Positions 1 to 20,700 of a DNA stretch of 64,000 nt are shown in pieces. The first letter of the stretch is position 1. Every line of letters starts with the position of its first letter. Location of the stretch: contig OY727093.1 of NCBI GenBank assembly GCA_963402885.1, forward strand, positions 14,935,501 to 14,999,500. Direction: 5' to 3'. Below the pieces are notes generated by a model. It saw only the letters and a list, made by a program, of their open reading frames with translations. It was not told where the DNA came from and did no database searches. The position numbers and the translations under genes are program-made. Source of the stretch: Antedon bifida (Eukaryota > Echinodermata > Crinoidea > Comatulida > Antedonidae).

Positions 1-943
1 TGTCAACTTAATGAATAAATCACAAAGACTACATTTCTGAAACAAAATGGAGGATATCAATGCTTTCTGTACTTGCTCAAGTATAATCCAACCTCCAGGT
101 TTGGAGTAATTTTCACATGTATAGGCCATATATAGTCCAATTTTGTCCTCCCGTATAAACTCACCCCAAAACCAAATTAATAATATTAAAGGTATTTTTA
201 CATTTTTGATTTCTACTATTTAATTTCTGATTCCAGGATCAAAGAAATTTTGTTTTTTAAAAAACTAAGATGTCTTTAAATATACCATTAAGATACATTT
301 TGTTTTATGTAAATAGGATATAAATATATGCTTGTAAAAACTATAAAATTATTAAGGTAAATTGGGATGTTCACTAACTTTATGTTTTAGTATACACAGT
401 CCTGAGTCAGTGTATTGTGCAAGTTGATTGCTGTGATTATATAAGAATGTCCATAACAAATTTAAAAGATAAATTAATTATACGTCCAGTGAATATTTAG
501 TTAAAAATATGCATTTATTGTAAATTAAAGTATCTATGATTCCATCCAGAATTTCCAAAAAATTTATAATTCGTCCATATTATATAATATATTCTATTTT
601 ATAAAGTTGTCGTTTAAGTATGTTAAAATTAAAGTTTAATGAAGATGTAATGGATTGTCTTGATTATTTTGTCTATCATTGTAAAGAACTTTAATAGATA
701 CTTTTACAATTGCTCCACTTTCATCCAATGATTTTAGATATAGGTCTCCATTACTGGAAGTTAGCAACCAATTATTAGCCCCTATTATATTTAATTCAAA
801 CATGCAATAGCTATTTGTCCAAGATTAGAGTATATTAAGGTGTATAATGCTAATAGTGTACTAGCAGACAAAGATGTCGGGCCGAAGGTGTTAATATTCG
901 ATGTACAAATTAGTGAAACTAAATGAAACGACCCAACAACATG
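1..943. other. Downstream flank of RPL4, no gene seen
   Basis: AT-rich DNA beyond the likely RPL4 cleavage site. I see no open frame with codon structure, no RNA gene and no inverted repeat that I can support. Confidence 0.6.
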
Positions 944-963
944 TACTCTTTCACATGTGGTAT

Positions 964-969
964 TTTATT
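964..969 (-). promoter_or_regulatory. Probable RPL4 polyadenylation signal
   Basis: AATAAA on the minus strand, 88 bases past the RPL4 stop codon at 1057-1059. It is the first canonical hexamer after the stop. A 3' UTR of about 100-120 nt would be normal for a ribosomal protein mRNA. Confidence 0.6.
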
Positions 970-1056
970 TGTTTATATTAGGATTCAGTCTTATAGTACT
1001 TATTGTACTATCTATTGGTGACAGTTTATATAGTATTTCATTATACTACTGTTTAC

Positions 1057-9497
<8,441 letters not shown>

Positions 9498-9500
<3 letters not shown>

Positions 9501-9566
9501 TTCGATTTCTTTCGCTCTTTATATAAAAACTGCAGCGCCTGCAAAACTCGTGGGCCAAAAAGGCAG
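9498..9566 (-). promoter_or_regulatory. RPL4: Inferred RPL4 exon 1 with TOP-like start
   Basis: On the minus strand a pyrimidine tract CTGCCTTTTTGG (9555-9566) resembles the 5'TOP start of ribosomal protein mRNAs. About 65 nt later comes ATG at 9500-9498, followed directly by GTAAAG as splice donor. A TATATAAAG sequence lies between them at about 9516-9524. ATG at the very end of exon 1 is required by the phase-0 start of the next exon. Confidence 0.6.
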
Positions 9567-9986
9567 ATCCGAGGGAGAGAATCAGTGACGTAACGCATTA
9601 AAATATTTTTATGTTAATTTACAAAGTGTTAAAAATAGTTTTAAAATAATTTCGATGTACCTAATATAAATATTTGTTGTCAAACTATATTAATGTTTTG
9701 CATTTACGTATATTTTTATATTTTACAAAACAAAAAGTCACATAATATTATACAAACTTGTTTTATAGAAAGATTATACTATAGAGGGAGGTATAAAATA
9801 CCGGGAAATTTGTTTTATTTTTTTTGGTTCTTTCAAGATTTAGGCCCCTAGTTGGTAATAATTGCATAGTTTATCGGTTTTTATTTTCAAAATCTGTAAA
9901 GGCAATATTAACACCATTTGCTATAAAGTTTAGAACATGTTACGCAATAATATATTTGTGGTTAAGCTGTCTGAGAGAGGCTTACT

Positions 9987-10191
9987 TACTAACTAGGCTA
10001 GGCCTACTACTACTAGCCTACTAGGCTAGGCCTACTCCAGCCTAGGCCTACCTAGCTAGGCCTAGCTAGACTAGAGCTAGGCCTAGTCTAGTAGATGGCT
10101 AGGCTAGTAGTAGGTAGGCATTAGCCTAGCTAGGCCTACTACTAGTACTAGTAGGTCTAATAGGCAGCCCTGGCATAACTATAGGTAGGCC
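9987..10191. repeat. AGGCCTA/CTAG simple-sequence cluster
   Basis: Dense irregular repetition of TAGGCCTA, CTAGGCTA and CTACTA over 200 bp. Shorter runs of the same motif occur through the window (7060-7240, 9060-9090, 17980, 62790-62960). Both outer transposon copies abut such runs. Confidence 0.8.
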
Positions 10192-10504
10192 TAGGTACGT
10201 GTGATGAAATTTCAAACTTGTCAAAACAGAATAAATTATATTTTTTACAATTCAAAACAAAATTGACTTTGCAAAAAAAAAGAAAAAATTAAAATCGGTC
10301 AATGCGTTGAATTTATATAATTTTTTATGTTAATTTTTTTAACAAGATTTTAAGAATAGGCATTTTAGTGGTTAGTGGAAAAAGTGTGTGATACTTTAAG
10401 AGTGAAAATTGTGCTTTCAACTTTAGACGTCATTTGTTTCTTTAACAAGGTAAATCTCCAAAAAAATATTCAGGACCAACACTTCCACAGTCCCCATCCC
10501 TTAA

Positions 10505-11051
10505 AGATGTATTGTCCCTTGAAACACAAAAAAATGAAGGTCAAAATATTCTAAATTTAAATTGGCCATATCAAAGTAATATTAAAGTTATTCACTTTAA
10601 GTCGAAAATTCGAGTCAAAAACAACAATTTTACGTAATTAAAAGCTAAATTAATTTGATTACATTTCGTCTGGAAAATCGTCGCGAGCGAAAGTAAACAA
10701 AGATTTCAAACCACGAGTATACATTATGCATGATGCTAATTAGGATTGTTTACAACTCTTAACGGTTGAGAAGGTGTTTTCACACAGATCGCGAGGAAGT
10801 TTTATGAGTATGCATACAGAGTAGCCAAATAAGCGCGTTGCATTATGAGGTATGTTTTGATTGAAAACTTTGACTGGAAGTCAAAGTTATTTTTTGAACC
10901 AAAAAACGTCTGTATTTCAGTTAAATGATTTTTTTTTCGACTAATTTTTGGTGAAAGTTAATAACTATTATGATACTTCAAAATGACCCACTTTTTTTCG
11001 AAATCTTTTATTTTTTATTTTTTTGGAATTTGACAAAGGGACAATACATCT
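10505..11051. mobile_element. TTAA-flanked MITE, AGATGTATTGTCCC family, copy 1
   Basis: Inverted ends AGATGTATTGTCCC, with TTAA on each side (10501-10504, 11052-11055). Copy A keeps the empty site CCCTTAATATTC (complement, TTAA at 8784-8787), which proves insertion at TTAA. Related copies are at 41484, 55110 (truncated) and 57320. No coding capacity. Confidence 0.85.
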
Positions 11052-11055
11052 TTAA

Positions 11056-12069
11056 CACTTTGACTGCCAAACACGAAGATCTTCGTTTTTGGAAACACAA
11101 CGCTTGACTGCCAAACACGAAGATCTTCGTTTTTCGCGTTTTTTTACGAAATCCGGTAGATAGGTTTATTATTGGTATATACTATAACTATGAACACTAT
11201 ATTCGGTCTGGACCGTAAATATTTTACAATTTGAAAGTAACTAATCTGGTTACGAACGACTGTCAAAATGGTACCTGTCGAAATAACAAACACCGCGCAT
11301 CACAGTAGCGCGTAGAGCGATGGCTTGGCGCATTGTGTATCGGTCGCGTGCTAGCTATGCCGCCGAAGCATTACAAAGGTTTTTGTGGATTGACATGTTT
11401 GTTTGTTATCTGAATAAAAAATAATGGAGTCATTTTCAATATGATGTCTTTAATTTTATTATTGTATGTATACCCTAATTGTTTTGGTGTTTTACTGAAA
11501 GTTTCACGCAACAAACTTGTTTTGAAATGGTATGGATATTATCATCAGTTTACTATCTAGCCTAGGCCTAGTCGTAAAACGGTTCCTGACCAACTTTAGG
11601 CCTGGTTAACTAGGCTTGGTGTCTTTACTATGTGGATTTTGGCGATACATTGATGTAAGATTTATGATATATAAAATGTAATACATTTTTCGATAGTGAT
11701 AACTTGTTTTTATAGGCCTATCGGTGCCGTGTAAGTAACTTTTTTGTTGTTTGTTGATCTCACCAGGCGATATTTTCATATTGTGATGTCTTGCACAAAA
11801 TCGCGAATATCTCGACTTTCTTGCGCGAAACTACGAAAAACTCAAAAAGTGGGTTACTTTCATTTTACTATTACGATTTACATATTCCGATTTCAAAATC
11901 GTTCTTGGTACCATTGTAAAGCTAAAATCTTTATGATTATTTTAGTCTAAATTACATATAAATCAGATCACATACATGGTTTCAATCAGCTTTAATAAAA
12001 ACATCGAATTTGGCTAAAAACGCTGTCAGTGGCAGTTTCTAACTGGAAAAACCTTTGGCAGTCAAAGTG
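11056..12069. mobile_element. TTAA-flanked piggyBac-like non-autonomous element
   Basis: A 1014-bp element with 16-bp perfect inverted ends CACTTTGACTGCCAAA, TTAA at 11052-11055 and TTAA at 12070-12073. The left subterminal part repeats TTGACTGCCAAACACGAAGA twice. End sequence and TTAA target are typical of the piggyBac group. It shares its left TTAA with the neighbouring MITE. I see no transposase. Confidence 0.85.
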
Positions 12070-13145
12070 TTAATATTCAACATACCCGACCCCAACCACC
12101 CTCCCCACCCCCGGGGGAAAATATGTCCTTTGTCTGTACCCTATTGTCCAGCATGTCATTTGAAAGCTTTTTAAGTAAAAAATACAATGCTTCTCTTTAT
12201 TTTGCAGAAATCAGCAAGATTTATTATACAATCTGAATAGAAACCAAGACAATACTATACTACTACAGTATTATATTACTTGATACTTTACCAATATAGT
12301 ATTATACTTATAGTAATTTTATTTGTACATGAATCGTTTATAAAAATAATAATATCGAAAACGTTATACTCCTAAATTGTTCATCTTCTCTTGCGTTACA
12401 TTTTTGGGTTACATTACTTTTTTTAATATTTTAATTGATCTAGATCCTCGTTATTTTGTCTTTTAAATAATCAAATCCCCATCCATAAATAAAATCTAAA
12501 ATCAACAGCCAATTCATAAGGTGATATTTTGAAATTCTTGCCATATTCTTCATAATTCTGTCTGTCCTGCCATTACAAAAGGCTTTAAAAAAAAGAATAA
12601 AATTTACTTAAACCAACAGGAAAACAATCAACAGAAAACATTTTTAAGTATATTACAAAGATATAAACACTATTTATGTAGGAAATGGTTGAGAAACTAC
12701 ATGATTGAATTATCTACTAGCTAGGCTGAGTTAGAGGACAAGCGCCTCATCTGATTGGTCAAACTATAAAATGACTCCCCAGCTTACAAAATAATAGTTG
12801 TTATTGGGATGATGACGTCACATACACATGTCTGAATTTACAAGACATTTTCAATCTTAAAAAATAACTTTTTATCCTACTCATCATAAATACCTAGTTC
12901 TAAGTGATAAAAAACATAATGTTATGATTTGTAATAATATGTTTACTATATGTATACTATTTTTACGGAAAAATGGTATTTTAAACACATGCAAACATTG
13001 GACAGAAATCCCTATTCATTACAATGCAATTTGACATGGCCGACCCAGGCCTAAAACTGCTAAACGCCCCATAAATAAAAAACCACTTTCGCTAGCATAG
13101 ATTTTGATTAAACTTCGTCAAATGACACATTATAGTCTAAATTAC

Positions 13146-14338
13146 GGTGGCCCACAACTGTCACGCACACTATATAAATCATATTCGCACAATTAAAGAA
13201 GGAATCACACAATTAAAGAAGAAATCACACAATTAAAGAAGAGCTAAGCACAATTAAAGAAGTCCGCAACAAATTCGAAAGCTCCTCGCACAATTAAAGA
13301 AGTTTGCAACAAATCAAAAGCTCCTCGCACAATTAAAGAAGTCCGCAACAAATTTGAAAGTACCTCGCACAATTAAAGAAGTTCGCAACAAATTCGAAAG
13401 CTCCTCGCACAATTAAAGAATTCCGCAACAAATTTGAAAGTACCTCGCACAATTAAAGTACAGTAGTCCGTATGGAACACCATCGCTGCCTCCGGCAGCA
13501 AACTTTAATTCTATTCGGCTCTTTTACCATTACGTTCGACTCTTTTAGCATTCGGCGCATTTCTATTCGGCCCATTTACCATTATGTTCGGCTCTTTCAG
13601 CATTCGGCGCATTTCTATTTGGCCCATTTACCATTACGTTCGGCTCTTTTTTATTCGGCCCATTTACCATTACGTTCGGCTCTTTCAGCATTCGGCTCTT
13701 TTTTATTCGGCCCATTTACAATTACGTTCGGCTCTTTTTGATTCGGCCCTTTTTTATTCGGCTCTTTCTTCATTACGTTGGGCTCTTTTTAAATCAGCAT
13801 TTTTTTATATGGCGCAATTAAAATCTAACCTTTGCGCCGTATAAAAAAGGGCCAAATCAAAAAGAGCCGAACGTAATGCAGAAAGAGCCGAATAAAAAAG
13901 GGCCGAATTAAAAAGAGCCGAACGTAATGGTAAATGGGTCGAATAAAGAAGAGCCGAATGCTGAAAGAGCCGAACGTAATAGTAAATGGGCCGAATAAAA
14001 AAGAGCCGAATGCTGAAAGAGCCGAATGCAATGGTAAATGGGCCGAATAGAAATGCGCCGAATGCTGAAAGAGCCGAACGTAATGGTAAATGGGCCGAAT
14101 AGAAATGCGCTGAATGCTAAAAGAGCCGAACGTAATGGTAAAAGAGCCGAATAGAATTAAAGTTTGCTGCCGGAGGCAGCGATGGCGTTCCATACGGACT
14201 ACTGTACTTTAATGTGCGAGGTACTTTCGAATTTGTTGCGGACTTCTTTAATTGTGCGAGGAGCTTTTTCGAATTTGTTGCGGACTTCTTTAATTGTGCG
14301 AGGAGCTTTCGAATTTGTTGCAGACTTTAATTGTGCTT
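13146..14338. mobile_element. 1.2-kb palindrome of tandem repeats (foldback-like)
   Basis: Two arms of about 550-600 bp are inverted copies around a loop near 13833 (GGCGC...GCGCC). The outer part of each arm is a tandem array of CACAATTAAAGAAG with CGCAACAAATTCGAAAGC spacers (about 40-bp unit; 13188-13455 and 14209-14336). The inner part repeats units with TTCGGCCCATTTACCATTAC and CGGCTCTTT (13500-13800 and 13850-14155). Between them, GCTGCC(T)CCGGCAGC motifs at about 13490 and 14170 mirror each other. No protein function. A foldback-type element is the best guess. The flanks do not match copy A cleanly, so the insertion removed or replaced some sequence. Confidence 0.75.
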
Positions 14339-14722
14339 TTTCAACCACAAATTTCAAAACCTTGTCACACCTGTCATAAATGGATTTTCAATCTGAAAAA
14401 AATCCCAGTTGAAGACTAACGTCTGGTTGACATTTTGACACCGACATTTCCAGGATTGACCAATCAGAACAGCAATTTAAAAATAGATACAAGGACACCC
14501 TTTTTCCACTTGACCAATTTGTGAAACAATTTTCGTGGACACAAAAAATTGGTGGTTTTGTGGTTTATCACACGTACCTACTATAGGAAGGCGTAGGCCC
14601 CTAGTAGTAGAGGTTTGCTAGGCCTGGCCCTACTACTAGCAGTTATTTCCTAACTTTGTTTAAAAATATATTTTTATGTTTTTTTTAAGTTACAGATTTG
14701 TTTTTATTGAACCAAACAAAGT

Positions 14723-17700
14723 ATGAAAAGTCTTGTAAAGGAACATTTAAATTTTAAGAAAATTTATGAAAGGTTAGTAATAACTAGACATGAAACTCGT
14801 CACTTTGACGAGTTAGTTATCCGCACCACGACAAACGCCACGTGCACGTCATACGTTGGAATATTGCACACAGATAAAGATTATGGCATTATGACAAGAA
14901 CTGAAGAATATGATATGCTGTTAGTGCTGAATTCTGTCAATTTTGTGTCATATAGTATATACATGCAAACAGTATAAGCTGTATACATATTACATACAGT
15001 GTAGAATAGGTGAAATTACGGGACCCGCCATTTATTCCAATTTTTAACATGGCGACGGTATCAAAATGAAACACTTAGATAGCAATTTCAGAAGGAAATT
15101 ATCTCAGGAACAACATATTAACGTGTAGAAGAAATTTGAATACGTAAAATATAGATGCGCACCCTTTTAAATGTGATGAACTATTACGCAAAATATGAAA
15201 ATACGACTTTTTTTATTCAACTGGCCATATGATGACGTCAGAACATCCGATTGGCAAAATGTTTACATGAATTCGTATCTACAATCCAATAGCTTCCAGA
15301 AAACGTTTTAATCGTGATTATCACATTTTATTCTTACGAGCTATTACAGATTAAAATTTACTGTAAAGATGAAATTAATGACCCACGTAATTAAAATTTT
15401 TAGGCATGATGACGTCATAAAAATTAAAATATTTTTATCTCATGCTAAAGAAAGTTGATTGACCTACACAATATATAAATGTAGGAGAAAAAGGAATACA
15501 GATAAGCGTGATGCGCTCCATTGAATGTGATGAGCAATAACGAAAGAGACAAAAATCCTATATTTTACATTCGTGTGGCCATACGATGACGTCACAATGT
15601 TTTTTTAGCCTTATTGATGCATGATCCGATATCTACAACTCATCAACTTCTAGATTTTGTAATAAAAATAAACGGTTAACGGTTTACTTTAGAAACTATG
15701 ACTGTTTAAAAAAAGACATAATTTTGACGATTTTTTAAGCTTTTTCATAAAAAACGTGCACGAATTGTCTAATTCAACGTGTTCGTATGGCGTTATTTAA
15801 ACTGGAAAAGGTCTAAATTGTTTTCAAAATTACTAGGAAAGGCTTGAAAAATATAATTCAGGAGAAAAAAATATGTTTTTAACGCTACGTGCGCACCGCG
15901 CGCGTAAAAAATTGCGCGCCCGTGGGAATTTTTGACATGCTCAAAATGACAGGAAACGCGTAAAAAGTTGATTAGAAATTAATTTTGCGCATTTTGAAAT
16001 TTTAAATGCGCGTGCGCGCGTAACTTCTTGTGAAACATGCCATTTTTAATCCGTAGAAAGTTTGCCCCTGATATGACTTAAATTTTGTCAAAGTGTCAAT
16101 ACTAAATGACTTTTGGTTTTTAATCTATGATCAATCATTGAAATTCATAAAATTGCGCGTAAGTCACGTTGCGCAACTATGACGTCATTCAAAAATAGGA
16201 GGTGCACAACTTCACGTAAATGCCCATATGTTGTCAAAGTTATGAAATGTTATGTTTACACATTTTAGAGGAACACGACTCACAAAAAGGAAGGAAGGAA
16301 AGAAGAATAATACAGAAAACTAGATTTGAACTCGTCACTTTGACGAGTTCGGGTTATCCGCGCAAACGCAACATGCACATACTTAACTATATGAACCTCG
16401 ACAATTATTATGCCATCCTATGACATGAAATAAATATGTTTACAGTGCTGAATTGTACCTATTATGTAGCATACACCATATTACAGTATTTTACAGAATA
16501 AACTGTATATGTTATATACAGTGTAGCATAGACAAAATTACGAGACCCATCTTTTAAATCCAATTTTTAACAGGATGACGTCATCAAATTGACATATAAA
16601 GATAACAATTTTAGAAGATAATTATCTAAAAAATTACATTAAAACAAATTTGAAGAATTTTGGGCACGTAAAAGTGAGATGCGCTCTCGTTTAAACGCAA
16701 TGAACTTTTACGCAAGAGATGAAAATATGACTTTTTGAATTCAACTGGCCATATGATGACGTCACAACATCTGATTGGCAAAAAAATCACATCAATTCGT
16801 ATCTACAATCCAATAGCTTCCAGAAAACGTTTTAATCATGATTATCACTTTTTATTCTGACGAGCTATAACAGATTGAAATTTACTGTAAAGATGAAAAT
16901 AAGTGACCCACGTTATTTACGTTTTTAGACATGATGACGTTATAAAAATTAAAGTATTTTTAATTCATGCGAAAGATAGTTGATTAACGTAGACAATATT
17001 AAAATTTCGGGGGAAATGGAATACGTATAAGCGAGAAGCGCTTTATTGAATTTGATGAGCAATAAGGAAAGAGTAAAAAATCCTATATTTTACATTCGTG
17101 TGGCCATACGATGACGTCATAACATCCGAGTGGTAAAGGTTCTGCATGAATTCATATCTACAACATATCTGCTTACATATTAAATTAAAAAAATTGGGGG
17201 TCGTGGATGATCCTGAGGAGCTATAATAGATTAAAAATAGGCTTAATTTTGACAATATGTTGTCACTTTTGCAACTAAAACGCGCGCAAATGGTCTAAAT
17301 CAACGTGTTCGTATGACGTCATTTTAATTTGAAATTATGTCAATCTTTTTTAAAATGACTAAGAAAGGCTGTAAAATCATAATTCAAGAAAAAAACACAT
17401 GATTTTCATGCTCTGTGCGCACCTTACGCGTAAATTTTTTCGCGCGCGTGGGAATTTTTGACATGCTCAAAATGTCATGATCAGCGTAGAAAGTTGATTA
17501 GAAATTAATTTTGCGCATTTTGAAATTTTAAATGCGCGTGCGCGCGTAACTTCTTGTGAAACATGTCATTTTTAATCCATAGAAAGTTTGCCATTGATAT
17601 GACTTAAATTTTTACCAAGTGTCAATACAAAATGACTTTTGGTTTATAATCTATGACCAATCATTGAAATTCATAAAATTGCGCGTAACTTACGCTGCGC

Positions 17701-20700
17701 GACTCTAACGTCATTAAAAATATGGAGGTGCACAACTTCAGGTAAATGTCCATATAATGACAAAGTTATACAAAAGATATATTCACAAGCAATAGGGGAT
17801 ATGCGACGCACAAAAATCCGGGAAAGAAAGAAGAATAACAAAGAAGAAGATGAAAAAAAAGATATTTACAATCACATGGGTTATCCGCAACTAAGTTGCG
17901 GATAACCAAAAAATATTGATCTCATACAATAACAAGGAGTTATCCGCTTGGTATACCAAGCGGATAACTAATTATTAATATAGGCCTAGCTAGGCCTAGT
18001 ATGTCAATACAGGGAAGAGTGATTCACTCTTCCCTGGTCAATATTAAAATAATTAGAATTATATATGTTTTACATGTTTACGTTCTGGTTGAAACTAGGC
18101 CTAATTAATAATATATAAATTATTATAAAATTAGTCTTATCTTTAAAATCTCATTTTTCATAGACTAGACAAGAAAGAAGATGTTAGTGCAAAATACCTT
18201 AATTTTCAACTTGAAGTTATATCATGGAATGATCTTCCAAGTTCTGAGTTCATTCCAACTTCTGTGAAATTGCAAGATAAGCTTATATTAGCATACAGTG
18301 TAAAGGTAACAAAATGAAGTGAATGAATGTGAATGAACTCATGAAGAAACAGTATTTTATTTTATTCATTTCGACAGTATATACAAAAATAAGAGAGAAT
18401 ATAATTATATAAACGACGGGCACAGAACATGAATTCTAAACCGCCTGGTGATATACTGAAATTAATTTGAAACAATAAAAATAAGGAAATTTGTAAGAAT
18501 GAGAAAAAGTCGCCCCAAACCAATATTCATTCTGATGAACTGTATCATTTTTAAAAGTAGACATATTTTGCAACATTTTCATAATTTTTTATAACGTTTT
18601 ACGTGCGCAACCAGTCATGTTTAACATGCTCGTAGAACGTCAAGTTGAATAGTGAATAAAATAACGTAAAATTGTTAACCGAAGTCTGGAAAACACAAAT
18701 CGTGCAAAAGAAATGTTAATACGTGCGTAAAAATGTGCGCACCTGGTGGCAATTTTTTAAACTCTTAAAATGACCTGAATCATGCTCTAATTAAATCAGA
18801 AATTGAAAAACGCCGTTTAAGCACGCACTTTCTAATGTTACAAATTTCGGTAGCGATAAAAAAGTTAGCAATTGATGTGAAGCAAACATGGCATGTTAAC
18901 ACGTTGCAAATAAAAGTTGAACACAAAAAGTGGCGGAAATAGAGAAAAATAATAAAACTAGACATGTAACTCGTCACTTTGACGAGTTTGGTTTTCCGCC
19001 GCGCAAGTGGTGCAACATGAACGTGTAACGACGTACCTTTTAACATTAAGGGATAGGTTGAGGACAAAAGGAAGTGTTCACGTTGGCATTATGACCTGAA
19101 CTGAAGAATATGATATGTTGTTATTGCTGAATTCTATTATTTCGATTCATATATAGTATACACAGTATAATCTGTATCCATATCACACAGTGTAGAATAG
19201 GTGAAATTACTGGACCCGCTATTTATTGCAAATTTTAACATGTTGACGGTTTTAAAATGAAATGCGAAGGTAGCAATTTCGGAAGAAAATTATCTCAGCA
19301 ACAACATATTAACGTGTAGAAGAAATTTGAATACGTGAAATATTGATGCGCGCTCTTTTAAATGTAATGAATTATGACGAAAAAGATGAAAATACGACCT
19401 TTTTAATTTAACTGGCCATATGATGACGTCACAACATCCGATTGGCAAAATTTTTACATGATTTCGTATCTACAATCCAATAGCTTCCAGAAAACGTTTT
19501 AATCGTGATTATCACATTTTATTCTTACGAGCTATAACAGATTAAAATTTACTGTAAAGATGAAATTAATGCCACACGTAATTTAAATTTTTAGGAATGA
19601 TGACGTCATAAAAATTAAAATATTTTTAACTCATGCGAAAGATAGTTGATTGACCTAGACAATATCAAAATCGGGGTGAAAATAGAAAACGAATAAGTGG
19701 AGATGCGCTCTATTCAATGTGATGAGCTATGACGAAAGATACAAAAATCCTAAATTTTATATTCGCGTGGCCATACGATGACGTCACAATGTCCTGTTAG
19801 CCATATTAATACCTGATCCGATATCTACAACTCATCAACTTCCAGAATATGTCATCCACAAAAAGTTGACCGTGTAGTTTAGAAATTACGACTGTTTAAA
19901 AAAAGACATATTTTTAACGGATTTTTTAACTTTTTCATCAAAAACGCGCGCAAATTGTCCAATTCGACGTGCTTGTATGACGTAACTTTAATTTGAAATT
20001 GTTTAAAATTTGGTAAAATTACTAGAAAAGGCTGGAAAAACATAAATCACGCGAAAAAAATATGTTTTCAATGCTACGTGCACACCGCACACGTAAAAAT
20101 TTGCGCATGCGTGGGAATTTTTTACATGCTTAAAACGACATGAAATGCGTAGAAAGTTGATTAGAAATTAATTTTGCGCATTTTGAAATTTTAAATACGC
20201 GTGCGCGCGTAACTTTGTGTAAAACACGCAATTTTTTTTCAACAGAAAGTTAGCGCATGAAATAAATTAAACTTTTGGAAAGTTTCAATTTGAAATGTTA
20301 TTTGGTTTTTGACCTATGTTAAATACGAGGAAATCGTTAAATCACGCGTAAGTCACGTTGCGCAATTGTAAACGTCATGAAAAGCTTCGCAGCACATCTT
20401 CATGTGCATGACGATATGTTGAGAAAGTTACAAAATGTTATGTTTGCAAGTTTTAGAGAAAAGCGTTCCACAAAAATCATACAGAAAGAAAGAAGCCAAA
20501 TAAAAAGTTGATGATTTCGTACAATCACAAGAGGTTTTCCTGCAACTTCGTTGCGGAAAACCAACTAGACATGTAACTCGTCACTTTGACGAGTTTGGTT
20601 TTCCGCCGCGCAAGTGGTGCAACATGAACGTGTAACGACGTACCTTTTAACATTAAGGGATAGGTTGAGGACAAAAGGAAGTGTTCACGTTGGCATTATG

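Larger units (their letters stand above)
10192..14580. mobile_element. TIR DNA transposon, copy B (inverted relative to A)
   Basis: It begins TAGGTACGTGTGATGAAATT and ends in the complement of TAGGTACGTGTGATAAACCA. It is homologous to copy A in opposite orientation. It is interrupted by two TTAA-flanked elements (10505-12069) and by a long palindrome (about 13146-14338). No transposase is seen. It lies upstream of the first ZWILCH coding exon, probably within the 5' UTR intron. Confidence 0.85.

Noticed and set aside
13472-14193. Open frames full of SFTITF/RPIYHYVRLF repeats on both strands
   Set aside because: They arise from the tandem TTCGGC units of the palindrome; the same peptide appears on both strands because the arms are inverted copies.
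14723-14977. Reading the 14723 ATG frame through as an 84-residue protein
   Set aside because: After 14772 the frame enters the Helentron-like element. A donor at 14773 joins in phase to the next ZWILCH exon.
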